From Thiothrix subterranea (GTDB taxonomy: Bacteria > Pseudomonadota > Gammaproteobacteria > Thiotrichales > Thiotrichaceae): 64,000 nt of DNA. Location: positions 1,798,001 through 1,862,000 of the forward strand of contig NZ_CP053482.1 in assembly GCF_016772315.1 (NCBI RefSeq), written 5' to 3'. This document shows positions 32,703 to 42,680 of this stretch, in pieces; within the stretch, counting starts at the first letter, position 1, and every line of letters starts with the position of its first letter. The translations under genes were made by a program, and so were the position numbers. A model generated the notes under the pieces. It made no database searches, was not told the origin of the DNA, and saw only the letters and a list, made by a program, of their open reading frames with translations.

Positions 32703-34346
32703 TTATTTGCCCTCGCTTTTTTCCAGCGACAATAGCAGGATAAATTCCGCCCCTTGGGTCACATCCCCCAGCCGAATGCTGCCGTTGTAAGCTTTTAGAA
32801 TGGAGGCAACGATTTCCAACCCTAAACCCGTCCCGCCTTTGGTGCGTTTGGTGGTGAAAAATGGGGTGAAAATCTTGTCACGATTTGCCGCTGAAATGCC
32901 TTCCCCGTTGTCGTGCAAACGCAAGCGCAACTGATCCCCTGAAGCATGGGTGTACACATCCACGCGCTTGGCACCGTGTTGCAAGCTGTTATCGAATAGG
33001 TTGATGACAATGGTTTCCAACGCATCCGGTGCAATCGCCAGCGGTGTATTGGGCAGGGCATTGTGAATGCGCACCTGCAAACCCCGCTCCAGATAACGGT
33101 TGTGCAAGGCTTTGAACAAAGCAGGCAATGTGCTGGTTTCTTTGCGGGTTTCGAGTGAATCCGCACGCGCTAATTCCAACAAACGATTCACCAATTGTTT
33201 GAGGCGCTGGGTATCCGCCAATAAGTTTTGAATGAATTTTTCACGGCGCTCGGTGGGCATGGTGTCAATGTGATCATGCAGCAATTCCAATGCGCCTTGC
33301 ATCGCTGTCAACGGTGTTTTGAATTCGTGGGAAACGTGGGTAGCAAAGCGGCGGATGTAGTCGGAACGTTCCGCCAGCGCGTGGGACATGCCTGCAAAAC
33401 TTTCTGATAATTGGGCAATTTCTTTGGTGACAGGGTTATGGATGGGTTCTACTTCACGCTGTTCGCCTTGGCGTACCCGTTCGGTTTGCCGCAATAACTC
33501 GCGAATGGGGCGCGAAATGGTGGATGACACCAATAAAATCAATAACACCGCCAGCACCAGCAAGCTCAACGTGGCGAGAAACACCACGCCCTTATTCGCA
33601 TACAAGTGTTTGATAATATTATTGGGAGTGCGCGACAGCAGCAGGACGCCTTGCAAGCGTTCGTCTTCAATAATCGGAAACGCGGTAAACACCCGAATCT
33701 GGCTACCTCGGCTAATCGAATACAACGGCGGTGGCGGTTCGTCAGAAATGCGCTGACGGATAACGCTGGCGTATTTCCCTTGCATGGCCTGCTTGACTTC
33801 GGGAATGTGAGCGAGTGACAAACCGACTTCTTCACGCCCCGCAATCACCGTGCCATTGGGGTCGAGCAGGCGCATCCCGGATAGGGTTATTTGCTGGGTA
33901 TCGCGCAATATTTGATTCATTTGCTCGCCAATATTGCGGGCTAAGGGGTCGACTGCTTGCGTGCTAGGGCGGGCTTCCGGGCGCGGTGGCGCGATTGGGG
34001 CAATCAAATCCACGCTAGGCGTCACGGGCGTGTAAAACGGGTCGTTTAGCGGTGGTTCTTCCGTATACGGCGGGTCAGGTTGTGTCAGGGAGGTGGAAAA
34101 TTGAATGTAACCGTAATCGCCCTCTTGCTGCTGATTTCGTACCAATTGCCGAAAGCTTGCCGCGAGTGCCGCCGATTGCGAAATCAGTTCCAATTCGGTT
34201 TGCTGGACTAATTCATTTTCATAAATACGGAAAAAATACAGCCCGCCCAATGGCAATGCCAATACCGCCAACATCACCAATAGCAAAATGCTCCGCAAGC
34301 GGAATAGCGTTTTGCGTGGAAAAGGCAGGCGGGCATTTATTGGCAT
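32703..34346 (-). CDS. Sensor histidine kinase
   Basis: A 547-residue membrane kinase. Two membrane helices (about 17-37 and 256-276) enclose a long periplasmic sensor with Pro-rich segments. A HAMP domain follows, then HisKA with the phospho-accepting histidine in SHEFKTPL, and HATPase with N-box NLFDNSLQHGA and DNGEGI and GTGLGL boxes. It overlaps the response regulator stop by 10 bases. The pair resembles CreBC-like or sortase-associated systems, but the signal is not identifiable. All catalytic boxes are intact. Confidence 0.9.
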   Translation of the reverse strand: MPINARLPFPRKTLFRLRSILLLVMLAVLALPLGGLYFFRIYENELVQQTELELISQSAALAASFRQLVRNQQQEGDYGYIQFSTSLTQPDPPYTEEPPLNDPFYTPVTPSVDLIAPIAPPRPEARPSTQAVDPLARNIGEQMNQILRDTQQITLSGMRLLDPNGTVIAGREEVGLSLAHIPEVKQAMQGKYASVIRQRISDEPPPPLYSISRGSQIRVFTAFPIIEDERLQGVLLLSRTPNNIIKHLYANKGVVFLATLSLLVLAVLLILLVSSTISRPIRELLRQTERVRQGEQREVEPIHNPVTKEIAQLSESFAGMSHALAERSDYIRRFATHVSHEFKTPLTAMQGALELLHDHIDTMPTERREKFIQNLLADTQRLKQLVNRLLELARADSLETRKETSTLPALFKALHNRYLERGLQVRIHNALPNTPLAIAPDALETIVINLFDNSLQHGAKRVDVYTHASGDQLRLRLHDNGEGISAANRDKIFTPFFTTKRTKGGTGLGLEIVASILKAYNGSIRLGDVTQGAEFILLLSLEKSEGK

Positions 34347-35035
34347 GTGGCAAGTTTATAACCGACTCCATGCACCGTTTCAATCACATTTTCACAGCCG
34401 ATGTCCGCAAATTTCTGGCGAATGTGGCGAATATGGCTATCAATGGTGCGGTCACTGACATACACATTGCCGTCGTAAGCGTTGCCCATAATGCTGTCGC
34501 GGCTGAAAACGCGGGTGGGTTGACGGGCAAATAATTGCAGCATGGCAAATTCGGTAGCGGTTAGGTTCAGCGCTTTGCTATCCCAACTCGCGGTGTGCTG
34601 TTCGGGCTGAATACTGAGCTTGCCGTAACGGAGTGAGCCTTGCTCTGGCTCTGGCGCGGGTTTGCTCTGTTGTTGCGTGCGTTTGAGGATGACATTAATC
34701 CGTGCCACCAATTCACGCGGGCTGAATGGCTTGGTCACGTAATCATCGCCACCGATTTCCAAGCCTAGAATCCGGTCAATTTCGTCATCGCGGGACGAAA
34801 GAAACAAAATCGGTACTTCCGAAAACTTGCGGATTTCACGGCAAACTTCCAGCCCGTCGAGTTCCGGCATATTAATGTCGAGTACGATTAAATCAGCGGC
34901 ATGACGGCGGAAGGTATCGAGGGCTTGGCGACCGTCCTCGGTTTGCGTCACTTGCATCCCGGCTTTTTCCAGCGCAAAGCTAATCACATCGCGGATATGG
35001 GGGTCGTCGTCGGCAATGAGGATATGTTTATTCAT
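34337..35035 (-). CDS. OmpR-family response regulator
   Basis: A 232-residue regulator. The receiver has acidic residues at DDD (10-12), the phosphorylation aspartate in LIVLDINMP (residue 54) and the KPF lysine. The C-terminal winged helix is typical of OmpR/PhoB (LTATEFAMLQLFARQP, DRTIDSHIRHIRQKF, VHGVGYKL). It is the first gene of the operon and its product is presumably phosphorylated by the downstream kinase. Targets are unknown; the secreted peptidase genes downstream are candidates by position only. Confidence 0.92.
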   Translation of the reverse strand: MNKHILIADDDPHIRDVISFALEKAGMQVTQTEDGRQALDTFRRHAADLIVLDINMPELDGLEVCREIRKFSEVPILFLSSRDDEIDRILGLEIGGDDYVTKPFSPRELVARINVILKRTQQQSKPAPEPEQGSLRYGKLSIQPEQHTASWDSKALNLTATEFAMLQLFARQPTRVFSRDSIMGNAYDGNVYVSDRTIDSHIRHIRQKFADIGCENVIETVHGVGYKLATCQ

Positions 35036-35064
35036 GGGAGTATTGTAGCAAAAAATAGAAAACT

Positions 35065-35094
35065 CCGATCAACGGGTGTCGCGCCGTCGATCGG
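35065..35094. repeat. 11-bp hairpin in the response-regulator leader
   Basis: CCGATCAACGG and CCGTCGATCGG can pair (one G-T wobble) around an 8-base loop. On the minus strand it is followed by a T-rich stretch, 30 bases before the regulator start. It could be a weak attenuator or the end of an upstream transcript. Confidence 0.4.
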
Positions 35095-35437
35095 AATCCA
35101 GGAGTCTACGGATTTGTGTAAACCCGCCGGGAAAACTGACCGTAATCTGAAGATTATTGTTGTCATCGTCAGTACCCGTTTCGGTGAGTAGTGTCAGGAA
35201 TGTATGCTACCGAGGCGATGTGCAGGCTTTATCCCCATAATGTGGAGATCCGTCGGAAATCATTTGCAGATTCTGTGCAGCGCTGCAAGTCGAATGCCGT
35301 TGTTCCGCGTGTGATAACAGAAAAATCATGGGTTTCTGCAATTCCTGCTTGAATTTCCCCTTACTCCATGCTCCAAGATGGATTACAATCGCCCCCTTAT
35401 CCGCAGTTCCTGCGCTTATTCTTAGAGATTTGGACAC
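35095..35437. other. Intergenic region upstream of the elongation factor gene
   Basis: About 340 bases with no credible gene. The promoter-like pair at 35361-35389 is the clearest element. The rest, between the divergent response-regulator and EF-G genes, shows no repeat or known RNA motif that I can recognise. Confidence 0.4.
35361..35389 (+). promoter_or_regulatory. Sigma-70-type promoter for the EF-G gene
   Basis: TTACTC at 35361-35366 and TACAAT at 35384-35389, spaced 17 bases, end 48 bases before the EF-G ATG. The -10 is near consensus and the -35 matches three of six. A plausible main promoter. Confidence 0.5.
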
Positions 35438-37534
35438 ATGACTGACTTAACACTTTACCGGAATATCGGCATTTTTGCCCACGTTGACGCGGGCAAAACC
35501 ACCACCACAGAACGTATCCTGAAATTAACAGGTAAAATCCATAAAATTGGTGAAGTGCATGATGGTGCGACTACCACTGACTTCATGGTGCAAGAACGTG
35601 AACGCGGGATCACCATCCAGTCGGCTGCGACTACCTGTTTCTGGAAAGACCACCGCTTTAACATCATCGACACCCCTGGGCACGTTGACTTCACTATCGA
35701 AGTTTACCGTTCACTGAAAGTGTTAGATGGCGGTGTGGGCGTATTCTGCGGTTCTGGCGGTGTTGAACCACAATCAGAAACCAACTGGCGTTATGCCAAT
35801 GATTCTGGCGTTGCCCGTGTCATTTTAGTTAACAAACTCGACCGTTTAGGTGCTGATTTCTACCGCGTTGTAAAACAGGTTGAAGACGTACTCGGCGCAC
35901 GCCCATTAGTCATGGTGCTGCCAATCGGTACAGAAGACAACTTCTCCGGCGTGGTTGACCTGTTGACCCGTAAAGCATGGGTCTGGGATAACTCCAGCGA
36001 CCCACTCAACTACGTGATCCAAGACCCGCCAGCAGACATGGCTGAATTGGTTGAAACTTGGCGCGAAAAGCTGATCGAAACTGCCGTTGAGCAAGACGAT
36101 GATGCAATGGAAATGTACCTCGGTGGTGAAGAGCCGCCAATGGATGTTATCAAGCGTTGCATTCGCAAAGGCACTATCGGTCTGGACTTCTTCCCAACGT
36201 TTGCAGGTTCTGCCTTCAAAAACAAAGGCATCCAGTTGGTATTGGACGGGGTTATTGACTACCTGCCTAGCCCGATTGAAGTCAAACCACAGCCTGAAGT
36301 TGATCTGGAAGGCAACCCAACGGGTGAATTCGCTATCGTTGATGCGAACCGTCCACTGCGTGCTTTGGCGTTCAAAATCATGGATGACAAATACGGCGCG
36401 TTGACCTTTACCCGTATTTATTCTGGTACGCTGAAAACCGGCGACACCATCCTCAACACTTTCACCGGCAAAACCGAACGGGTTGGGCGTATGGTGGAAA
36501 TGCACGCGGATGATGCAAACTCCATTGACTTCGCGCAAGCCGGTGACATTATCGCACTGGTTGGCCTGAAAAACGTACAGACTGGTCATACTTTGTGTGA
36601 CCCGAAAAACCCAGCGACACTTGAACCGATGGTCTTCCCAGATCCGGTCATCTCCATCGCTATCTCACCGAAGAACAAAGCCGGTGCAGAAAAAATGGGT
36701 ATCGCCCTCAACAAAATGGCGAAAGAAGACCCATCTTTCCGCATTGAAACTGACCAAGAAACCAATGAAACCATCCTCAAAGGCATGGGCGAATTGCACT
36801 TGGACATCAAAGTCGACATCTTGCTGCGTACTCACGGGGTAGAAGTTAACGTGGGTAAACCACAGGTTGCTTACCGCGAATCCATTACCCAGCGCGTTGA
36901 AGACAGCTACACCCACAAGAAGCAGTCCGGTGGTTCTGGTCAATACGGTAAAATCGACTACACCATCGAACCGGGTGAACCGGGTACGGGTTATGTGTTT
37001 GAATCCGTGGTCGTTGGTGGTTCCGTACCACGCGAATTCTGGCCTGCGGTCGACAAAGGTTTCAAAGACAGCATGGGCAAAGGCCCACTCGCTGGCTACC
37101 CTGTGGTTGACGTGAAATTCACCTTGCGCGAAGGTGGTTTCCACGCGGTTGACTCCTCAGCCATTGCGTTTGAAATTGCGGCGAAAGGCGGCTTCCGTCA
37201 AACCATGCCGAAAGCTGGCCCGCAAATTCTTGAGCCGATCATGAAAGTTGACGTATTCGCACCGGATTCCCACGTGGGTGACGTAATCGGTGACTTGAAC
37301 CGTCGCCGTGCGATGATCAAATCCCAAGATGCCGCGCCTATCGGTGCACGTATCAAGGCAGAAGCTCCGTTGTCTGAAATGTTTGGTTACATCGGTTCAC
37401 TGCGTACCATGACTTCCGGTCGCGGTCAGTTCTCGATGGAATTCTCACATTATGCGGCTTGCCCGAAATCGGTTTCCGATCAGGTTATCAAAGAAGCGCA
37501 AGAGCGTAAGAAAGCGTTGGAAGCTGAGAAGTAA
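35438..37534 (+). CDS. fusA2: Elongation factor G, FusA2 type
   Basis: A 698-residue translational GTPase. The G1 motif [16 protein letters not shown]3 DTPGHVDF and G4 NKLD are intact, followed by EF-G domains II-V. Departures from canonical EF-G (start [19 protein letters not shown] in place of the usual RNIGI context, [16 protein letters not shown]) fit the second EF-G of Vibrio and other gammaproteobacteria. It is alone rather than in the str operon (no rpsL, rpsG or tufA nearby), supporting a second EF-G. It would act in translocation or ribosome recycling. Followed by a strong terminator at 37558. Confidence 0.88.
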   Translation: MTDLTLYRNIGIFAHVDAGKTTTTERILKLTGKIHKIGEVHDGATTTDFMVQERERGITIQSAATTCFWKDHRFNIIDTPGHVDFTIEVYRSLKVLDGGVGVFCGSGGVEPQSETNWRYANDSGVARVILVNKLDRLGADFYRVVKQVEDVLGARPLVMVLPIGTEDNFSGVVDLLTRKAWVWDNSSDPLNYVIQDPPADMAELVETWREKLIETAVEQDDDAMEMYLGGEEPPMDVIKRCIRKGTIGLDFFPTFAGSAFKNKGIQLVLDGVIDYLPSPIEVKPQPEVDLEGNPTGEFAIVDANRPLRALAFKIMDDKYGALTFTRIYSGTLKTGDTILNTFTGKTERVGRMVEMHADDANSIDFAQAGDIIALVGLKNVQTGHTLCDPKNPATLEPMVFPDPVISIAISPKNKAGAEKMGIALNKMAKEDPSFRIETDQETNETILKGMGELHLDIKVDILLRTHGVEVNVGKPQVAYRESITQRVEDSYTHKKQSGGSGQYGKIDYTIEPGEPGTGYVFESVVVGGSVPREFWPAVDKGFKDSMGKGPLAGYPVVDVKFTLREGGFHAVDSSAIAFEIAAKGGFRQTMPKAGPQILEPIMKVDVFAPDSHVGDVIGDLNRRRAMIKSQDAAPIGARIKAEAPLSEMFGYIGSLRTMTSGRGQFSMEFSHYAACPKSVSDQVIKEAQERKKALEAEK

Positions 37535-37557
37535 GATTCTCGGTTTTTGACAGCATT

Positions 37558-37591
37558 AAAAAGGGTGAGGCGGTAACGTCTCACCCTTTTT
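37558..37591 (+). terminator. Rho-independent terminator after EF-G
   Basis: AAAAAGGGTGAG and CTCACCCTTTTT form a 12-bp stem around a 10-base loop, ending in a T run, 24 bases after the EF-G stop. The A-rich left flank means it could also stop transcripts from the ybiT remnant on the other strand. Confidence 0.85.
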
Positions 37592-37610
37592 CACATCAGG
37601 CCAACTGGCG

Positions 37611-38778
37611 TTAGTCTAAGCCTTGGCTGCTCAAGTAGTCTTCGTAAGTCCCCCGATAATCCACAATCGTGCCGTCACCTTTCATGTCAAAAATGCGCGT
37701 CGCCAATGAGCCAACGAACACACGGTCATGCGAGACAAACATTAATGTACCGTCGTAACGATCCAGACCACCGTTGAGGGATTCGATGGATTCCATGTCC
37801 AAGTGGTTAGTCGGTTCGTCCATCAGCATGACATTGGTGCGCGACAACATCATTTTGCCGAAAATCATCCGCCCTTTTTCACCACCCGACAGTACGCGCA
37901 CTGGCTTTTTCACGGTATCGCCGCCGAACAGCAAACGCCCCAATGTGCCACGGTTTTGGGTTTCAGCGTCTTCACCTTCGTAGCCGCTTTTGCGCACGTA
38001 ATCCGCCATCCAATCGGTGAGGCTGATGTCGCTTTTGAAATCGTCTTCGTGGTCTTGCTCATAGCTAGAAATGCGTACTTTTTCAGCCCATTTAATGCTG
38101 CCTTTCTGCGGTTGCAATTTGCCTTCGAGCAATTTGAGCAGGGTGGTTTTACCCACGCCATTTTCGCCGATAATGCCGACTTTTTCACCCGCTTCAATCG
38201 CAAAGCTGAAGTTATTGATCAGTGGCTTATCCATGCCGTCATAAGCAAACGTGAGGTTGTTGACCTCGACGGCGAAACGGTGCAAGCGTTCTTTTTCGTC
38301 GTACTCGAAGCGAATCCACGGGTATTGGCGGCTGGAGGGCTTGATGTCTTCGGGCTTGAGTTTGTCGATCAACTTGCGGCGGCTAGTGGCTTGTTTTGCC
38401 TTGGATTTGTTGGCAGAGAAGCGCCGCACGAAGTCTTGCAATTCCAAAATGCGGTCTTTCGCCTTGGCGTTGGCATTGGCTTGGCGTTCACGCGCTTGGG
38501 TGGAGGCTTCCATGAAGTCGTCGTAGTTGCCGGAGTAAATCTGGATTTTACCGAAGTCCAAATCCGCCGTATGCGTACACACTTGGTTCAAAAAGTGGCG
38601 GTCATGCGAGATAATGATCATGGTGGAATCGCGGTTATTGAGCGTTTCTTCCAACCAGCGGATGGTGTTGATGTCGAGGTTGTTGGTCGGTTCGTCCAGC
38701 AACAAAATGTCAGGGTTGGCGAACAGGGCTTGGCACAGCAAGACGCGCAATTTCCAGCCGGGGCGACTTGGCTCATCG
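37611..38778 (-). pseudogene. ybiT: 5'-truncated copy of ybiT (ABC-F ATPase)
   Basis: Colinear over about 1168 bases with the 3' 1169 bases of the intact gene at 41019-42641, from the stop codon to the codons around residue 150. It includes the end of ABC domain 1 ([11 protein letters not shown]) and all of domain 2 ([11 protein letters not shown]). The start and first Walker A are missing, one base is deleted near 38765, and homology ends at GCTCATCG (38771-38778). Its 379 readable residues differ from the intact copy at only five positions although silent differences are many. It abuts the restriction-modification genes and marks their left border. Confidence 0.88.
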
Positions 38779-38834
38779 CGGGAATAATTATCTAAGGTCA
38801 GTATTCATTCATTGTGTAATAATTCCACTTTTAT

Positions 38835-39617
38835 ATGAATGGATTATTTATCATGGCGAATGACTCAAAACGTCTAATTATTGAACTCTTCAATCGAAAC
38901 GTCAGAGGAAAATATGCCGATATTAGCAATGCAAATAGTTCTCACGATGGGAGTGAAGGGCATTGGTTAGAGCGTCAAATGGACATTTCTCCCAATTCTA
39001 ATAATGATGCTGATTTATTTGGATATGAAATGAAAAAACAGACCAAAAGTAAAACAACTTTCGGCGATTGGTCAGCCGATTATTATCTTTTCAAAGATGA
39101 TGAGAAATATCCTAAATTTTCGAGAGATGATCATTTTCTACCTATTTTTGGCAAGCCTAATATAGAGAAAAATAATCGTTATTCTTGGTCTGGTGAACCT
39201 TGTCCAAAAATATCAAAATACAATTCATTTGGTCAAAGATTAACTGTTGATGCTGGCAGCAATATTATTGCTGAATATCATTATCAATATGACCAGCGAT
39301 CAAATAAAAATAAAATAGTTCCTATTGATATGCAGGTGAATAATTTGAAAATAGCACAATGGAGTAAACTAAATTTAAAAAGAAAGGTTGAAAATAAATT
39401 CAATCAAAATGGCTGGTTTCGTTGCGAAAAAAATGAACAAGGTTGTTATCAATCAATAGCTTTTGGCAAGCCTATTAATTTCGACTCTTGGATAGCCTTA
39501 GTTAAATCTGGCATTATTTTTTTTGATAGTGGAATGTATCAAGGAAATAAGCGCCATTACTCACAATGGCGTGCTAATAATAACTTATGGGATAGCTTAA
39601 TTATTGATAGAATATAG
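38835..39617 (+). CDS. Type II restriction endonuclease, MutH/MvaI-BcnI-like
   Basis: A 260-residue AT-rich gene. The catalytic motif is D58-x6-E65-x-K67 (DADLFGYEMKK), with a preceding GSEGHWLE at 40-46, the spacing of MutH and the monomeric enzymes MvaI and BcnI (LlaMI/ScrFI-like). Such enzymes cut CC(N)GG-type sites, so a similar target is likely, but it is not proven. It is 38 bases before the C5 methyltransferase in the same direction. An internal ATG at 38853 is an alternative start. Base composition is unlike the flanking ybiT copies, a sign of transfer. Confidence 0.78.
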   Translation: MNGLFIMANDSKRLIIELFNRNVRGKYADISNANSSHDGSEGHWLERQMDISPNSNNDADLFGYEMKKQTKSKTTFGDWSADYYLFKDDEKYPKFSRDDHFLPIFGKPNIEKNNRYSWSGEPCPKISKYNSFGQRLTVDAGSNIIAEYHYQYDQRSNKNKIVPIDMQVNNLKIAQWSKLNLKRKVENKFNQNGWFRCEKNEQGCYQSIAFGKPINFDSWIALVKSGIIFFDSGMYQGNKRHYSQWRANNNLWDSLIIDRI

Positions 39618-39654
39618 TAAATTCTAAGCAATGGATTGTTTATAATATAATTCA

Positions 39655-40965
39655 ATGTTAGTATCGCAGGGACTAAAACCGGATAAGTGGTGCGATATGG
39701 AATATGAACAGCGTATAGACAATCCTAGTTTGGATATTCAACATAAGCGTGAAGCGTTAGGATTAAGTTACACTGAGTTTGCAGCATTAATAGATTTAAA
39801 GAGTAATGGCGAACGTACTATTCGTGGATGGGAAAAGGGTGAACATAAGCCTTTTCCTAATAAATTAAAAGAAATCAATAACTTGAATATTGATGCACCT
39901 TTTGGTTTTTTGGAAGGCAAGGAAACATTTCGCTTCATTGATTTATTCGCGGGTATTGGAGGTATTCGTTTACCCTTTCAAGAGTTGGGTGGTAAGTGTG
40001 TGTTTACTTCAGAATGGGATAAATTTGCCCAAAAAACCTATGCAGCCAATTTTGGTGAAATGCCACAGGGCGATATTACGCAAATTGCATCTGAAAATAT
40101 TCCAGATCATGATGTTTTGTTGGCTGGTTTTCCTTGCCAAACTTTTTCTCAGGCAGGTTTGAAAAAAGGTTTTAATGATACACGCGGTACGATGTTTTTT
40201 GAAATACAACGTATTTTGGTTGCAAAACGTCCTAAAATGTTTTTATTAGAAAATGTTAAGCAATTACGTGGACACGATAAAGGTAGAACACTAAGAACCA
40301 TTTTAGACATATTGGAAGGAAAACATGAGCAAGAGATTCCTCATGACGTTCCTTTGAGTAAAGATGCTCGTGATGCACTTTCACAAAAACTCAATTATAA
40401 AGTTGAAATGCGCGTATTGCGTGCGGCTGATTTTGGCATTCCTCAAAATAGAGAACGTGTATTTATTGTTGGTTTCGATCGTGATTATTTTAAAAGTGAT
40501 ATTGATTCAGCCAGTTTTTTTGAATGGTGTAAGCCAGCATTAGTACCAACAAGGGTAGGTAGTATCCTCGAAAATAATAATGAGCTTTTGCATCGAGAAG
40601 ATACCTATACCATTTCAGATAAATTATGGGCAGGGCATCAAAAGAGAAAAGCAGAGCATAAAGTCAAGGGTAATGGCTTTGGTTATTCATTAGTAAAAAA
40701 AGATACTGCATATACCAATACGATTAGTGCTCGTTATTATAAAGATGGTTCAGAAATTCTGGTTGATCAATCACATTTAAATAAAAACCCACGTAAACTT
40801 ACACCGCGTGAATGTGCCAGATTACAAGGGTTTCCTGAAAATTTTATTGTGGATGCTGTGTCTCAAGGGCAGATTTATAAACAATTTGGTAATTCTGTTT
40901 GTGTTTCCGTGGTACGCGCCGTTGCTCAACAAATGATAAAAAGCTTGCAGAATACCGTATTGTGA
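39655..40965 (+). CDS. DNA (cytosine-5) methyltransferase with N-terminal HTH
   Basis: A 436-residue m5C methylase. Residues 28-75 form an XRE-like helix-turn-helix (K-R-E-A-L-G-L-S-Y-T-E-F-A-A-L-I). Motif I FIDLFAGIGG is at 94-103, motif IV GFPCQTFSQAG with catalytic Cys161, motif VI LENVKQL, motif VIII QNRERVF, motif IX RECARLQGFP and motif X KQFGNSV. It resembles Dcm/M.EcoRII/M.ScrFI enzymes. The HTH probably lets it repress its own promoter, protecting the cell before the nuclease builds up. An ATG at 39691 is an alternative start. Confidence 0.92.
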   Translation: MLVSQGLKPDKWCDMEYEQRIDNPSLDIQHKREALGLSYTEFAALIDLKSNGERTIRGWEKGEHKPFPNKLKEINNLNIDAPFGFLEGKETFRFIDLFAGIGGIRLPFQELGGKCVFTSEWDKFAQKTYAANFGEMPQGDITQIASENIPDHDVLLAGFPCQTFSQAGLKKGFNDTRGTMFFEIQRILVAKRPKMFLLENVKQLRGHDKGRTLRTILDILEGKHEQEIPHDVPLSKDARDALSQKLNYKVEMRVLRAADFGIPQNRERVFIVGFDRDYFKSDIDSASFFEWCKPALVPTRVGSILENNNELLHREDTYTISDKLWAGHQKRKAEHKVKGNGFGYSLVKKDTAYTNTISARYYKDGSEILVDQSHLNKNPRKLTPRECARLQGFPENFIVDAVSQGQIYKQFGNSVCVSVVRAVAQQMIKSLQNTVL

Positions 40966-40977
40966 TAGTGGAAAACT

Positions 40978-41012
40978 GGCTGGCAGTGGTATTAATAACT
41001 TCACTGCCAGCC
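40978..41012. terminator. Hairpin at the end of the R-M operon
   Basis: GGCTGGCAGTG and CACTGCCAGCC form a perfect 11-bp stem, 13 bases after the methylase stop and just before the ybiT stop. It lacks a long T tail, so it may act in both directions or stabilise RNA ends. It is not present beside the truncated ybiT copy. Confidence 0.55.
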
Positions 41013-41018
41013 CGTGAA

Positions 41019-42641
41019 TTAATCCAACCCTTGGCTGCTCAAATAATCTTCGTAAGTACCACGGTAATCCACAATCGTGCCGTCGCCTTTCATGTCGAAA
41101 ATGCGCGTCGCCAATGAGCCAACGAACACACGGTCATGCGAGACAAACATTAATGTGCCGTCGTAACGATCCAGCCCGCCGTTGAGGGATTCGATGGATT
41201 CCATGTCCAAGTGGTTAGTCGGTTCGTCCATCAGCATGACGTTGGTACGGGAGAGCATCATTTTGCCGAAAATCATCCGCCCTTTTTCACCACCCGACAG
41301 CACGCGCACCGGCTTTTTCACGGTATCGCCGCCGAACAGCAAGCGCCCCAATGTGCCCCGGTTTTGGGTTTCCGCATCTTCACCTTCGTAGCCGCTTTTG
41401 CGCACATAGTCCGCCATCCAATCGGTGAGGCTGATGTTGCTTTTAAAATCGTCTTCGTGGTCTTGCTCGTAAGTCGAAATACGTACTTTTTCCGCCCACT
41501 TGATGCTGCCTTTTTGCGGCTGCAATTTGCCTTCGAGCAGTTTCAGCAGGGTGGTTTTACCCACGCCGTTTTCGCCGATAATGCCGACTTTTTCACCCGC
41601 CTCAATGGCGAACGTGAAGTTTTTGATCAGTGGTTTGTCCATACCGTCGTAGCCGAAAGTGAGGTTGTTGACCTCGACGGCGAAACGGTGCAGGCGTTCT
41701 TTTTCGTCGTACTCGAAACGAATCCACGGGTATTGGCGGCTGGAAGGCTTAATGTCTTCCGGCTTGAGTTTGTCGATCAGCTTGCGGCGGCTAGTGGCTT
41801 GTTTTGCTTTGGATTTGTTGGCAGAGAAGCGCCGCACGAAGTCTTGCAATTCCAGAATGCGGTCTTTCGCCTTGGCGTTGGCATTGGCTTGGCGTTCACG
41901 CGCTTGAGTGGATGCTTCCATAAAGTCGTCGTAGTTGCCGGAGTAAATCTGGATTTTACCGAAGTCCAAATCCGCCGTATGCGTACACACTTGGTTCAAA
42001 AAGTGGCGGTCATGCGAGATGATGATCATGGTGGAATCGCGGTTATTGAGCGTTTCTTCCAACCAGCGGATGGTGTTGATGTCGAGGTTGTTGGTCGGTT
42101 CGTCCAGCAACAAAATGTCGGGGTTGGCGAACAGGGCTTGGCACAGCAAGACACGCAATTTCCAACCGGGGGCAACTTGGCTCATCGGGCCATTGTGCTG
42201 TTCAATAGGGATGCCCACCGCCATCAGCAATTCACCGGCACGCGATTCGGCGGTGTAGCCGTCCATTTCCGCGAACTGCCCTTCGAGTTCCGCCGCCCGC
42301 ATGTAATCGTCTTCGGTGGCTTCCATATTGGCGTAAATCGCGTCCTTGGCGGACATGACTTTCCACATTTCCTCGTGCCCCATCAGCACCACGTCCAGCA
42401 CGCGCACGTCTTCAAAACCGAACTGGTCTTGGCGCAAATAGGCGATGCGTTCGTGCGGGTCTTTGGACACGTTACCCGCTGTTGGCTCTAATTGCCCACA
42501 GAGGATTTTCATGAAGGTGGATTTGCCGGAGCCGTTTGCCCCGATCAAGCCATAGCGGTTGCCGTCGCCGAATTTGACGGAAACGTTATCGAATAGCGGT
42601 TTAGCACCGAACTGAATGGTGACATTGGCAGCAACTAGCAC
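41019..42641 (-). CDS. ybiT: ABC-F family ATPase YbiT, intact copy
   Basis: A 540-residue ABC-F protein close to E. coli YbiT. It has two ABC domains: Walker [10 protein letters not shown] near 35-43 and GENGVGKTT in domain 2, DEPTNNLD and DEPTNHLD Walker B motifs, and the charged linker ([11 protein letters not shown]) between. ABC-F proteins act on the ribosome and regulate translation rather than transport. This is the functional copy, with its own start; its last 1169 bases are duplicated at 37611-38778. It is 39 bases from the Fic gene in the same direction. Confidence 0.93.
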   Translation of the reverse strand: MLVAANVTIQFGAKPLFDNVSVKFGDGNRYGLIGANGSGKSTFMKILCGQLEPTAGNVSKDPHERIAYLRQDQFGFEDVRVLDVVLMGHEEMWKVMSAKDAIYANMEATEDDYMRAAELEGQFAEMDGYTAESRAGELLMAVGIPIEQHNGPMSQVAPGWKLRVLLCQALFANPDILLLDEPTNNLDINTIRWLEETLNNRDSTMIIISHDRHFLNQVCTHTADLDFGKIQIYSGNYDDFMEASTQARERQANANAKAKDRILELQDFVRRFSANKSKAKQATSRRKLIDKLKPEDIKPSSRQYPWIRFEYDEKERLHRFAVEVNNLTFGYDGMDKPLIKNFTFAIEAGEKVGIIGENGVGKTTLLKLLEGKLQPQKGSIKWAEKVRISTYEQDHEDDFKSNISLTDWMADYVRKSGYEGEDAETQNRGTLGRLLFGGDTVKKPVRVLSGGEKGRMIFGKMMLSRTNVMLMDEPTNHLDMESIESLNGGLDRYDGTLMFVSHDRVFVGSLATRIFDMKGDGTIVDYRGTYEDYLSSQGLD

Positions 42642-42680
42642 TGGGAATCCTCGTAAAATCTGATGGGGCGTAATGGGGTG

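Noticed and set aside
35906-36589. Open frame of about 227 codons opposite the EF-G gene
   Set aside because: Fully antisense to a GTPase domain and full of Phe, His and Val from codon mirroring. Not a gene.
37803-38795. Long plus-strand open frame opposite the truncated ybiT copy
   Set aside because: The same kind of frame occurs opposite the intact copy at 41211-42491. Both mirror the ABC-F coding sequence and show no protein family.
37611-42641. ybiT duplication as a composite transposon
   Set aside because: No transposase, terminal inverted repeats or IS element is seen. The repeats are gene fragments in the same orientation, which fits insertion with target duplication or recombination better.
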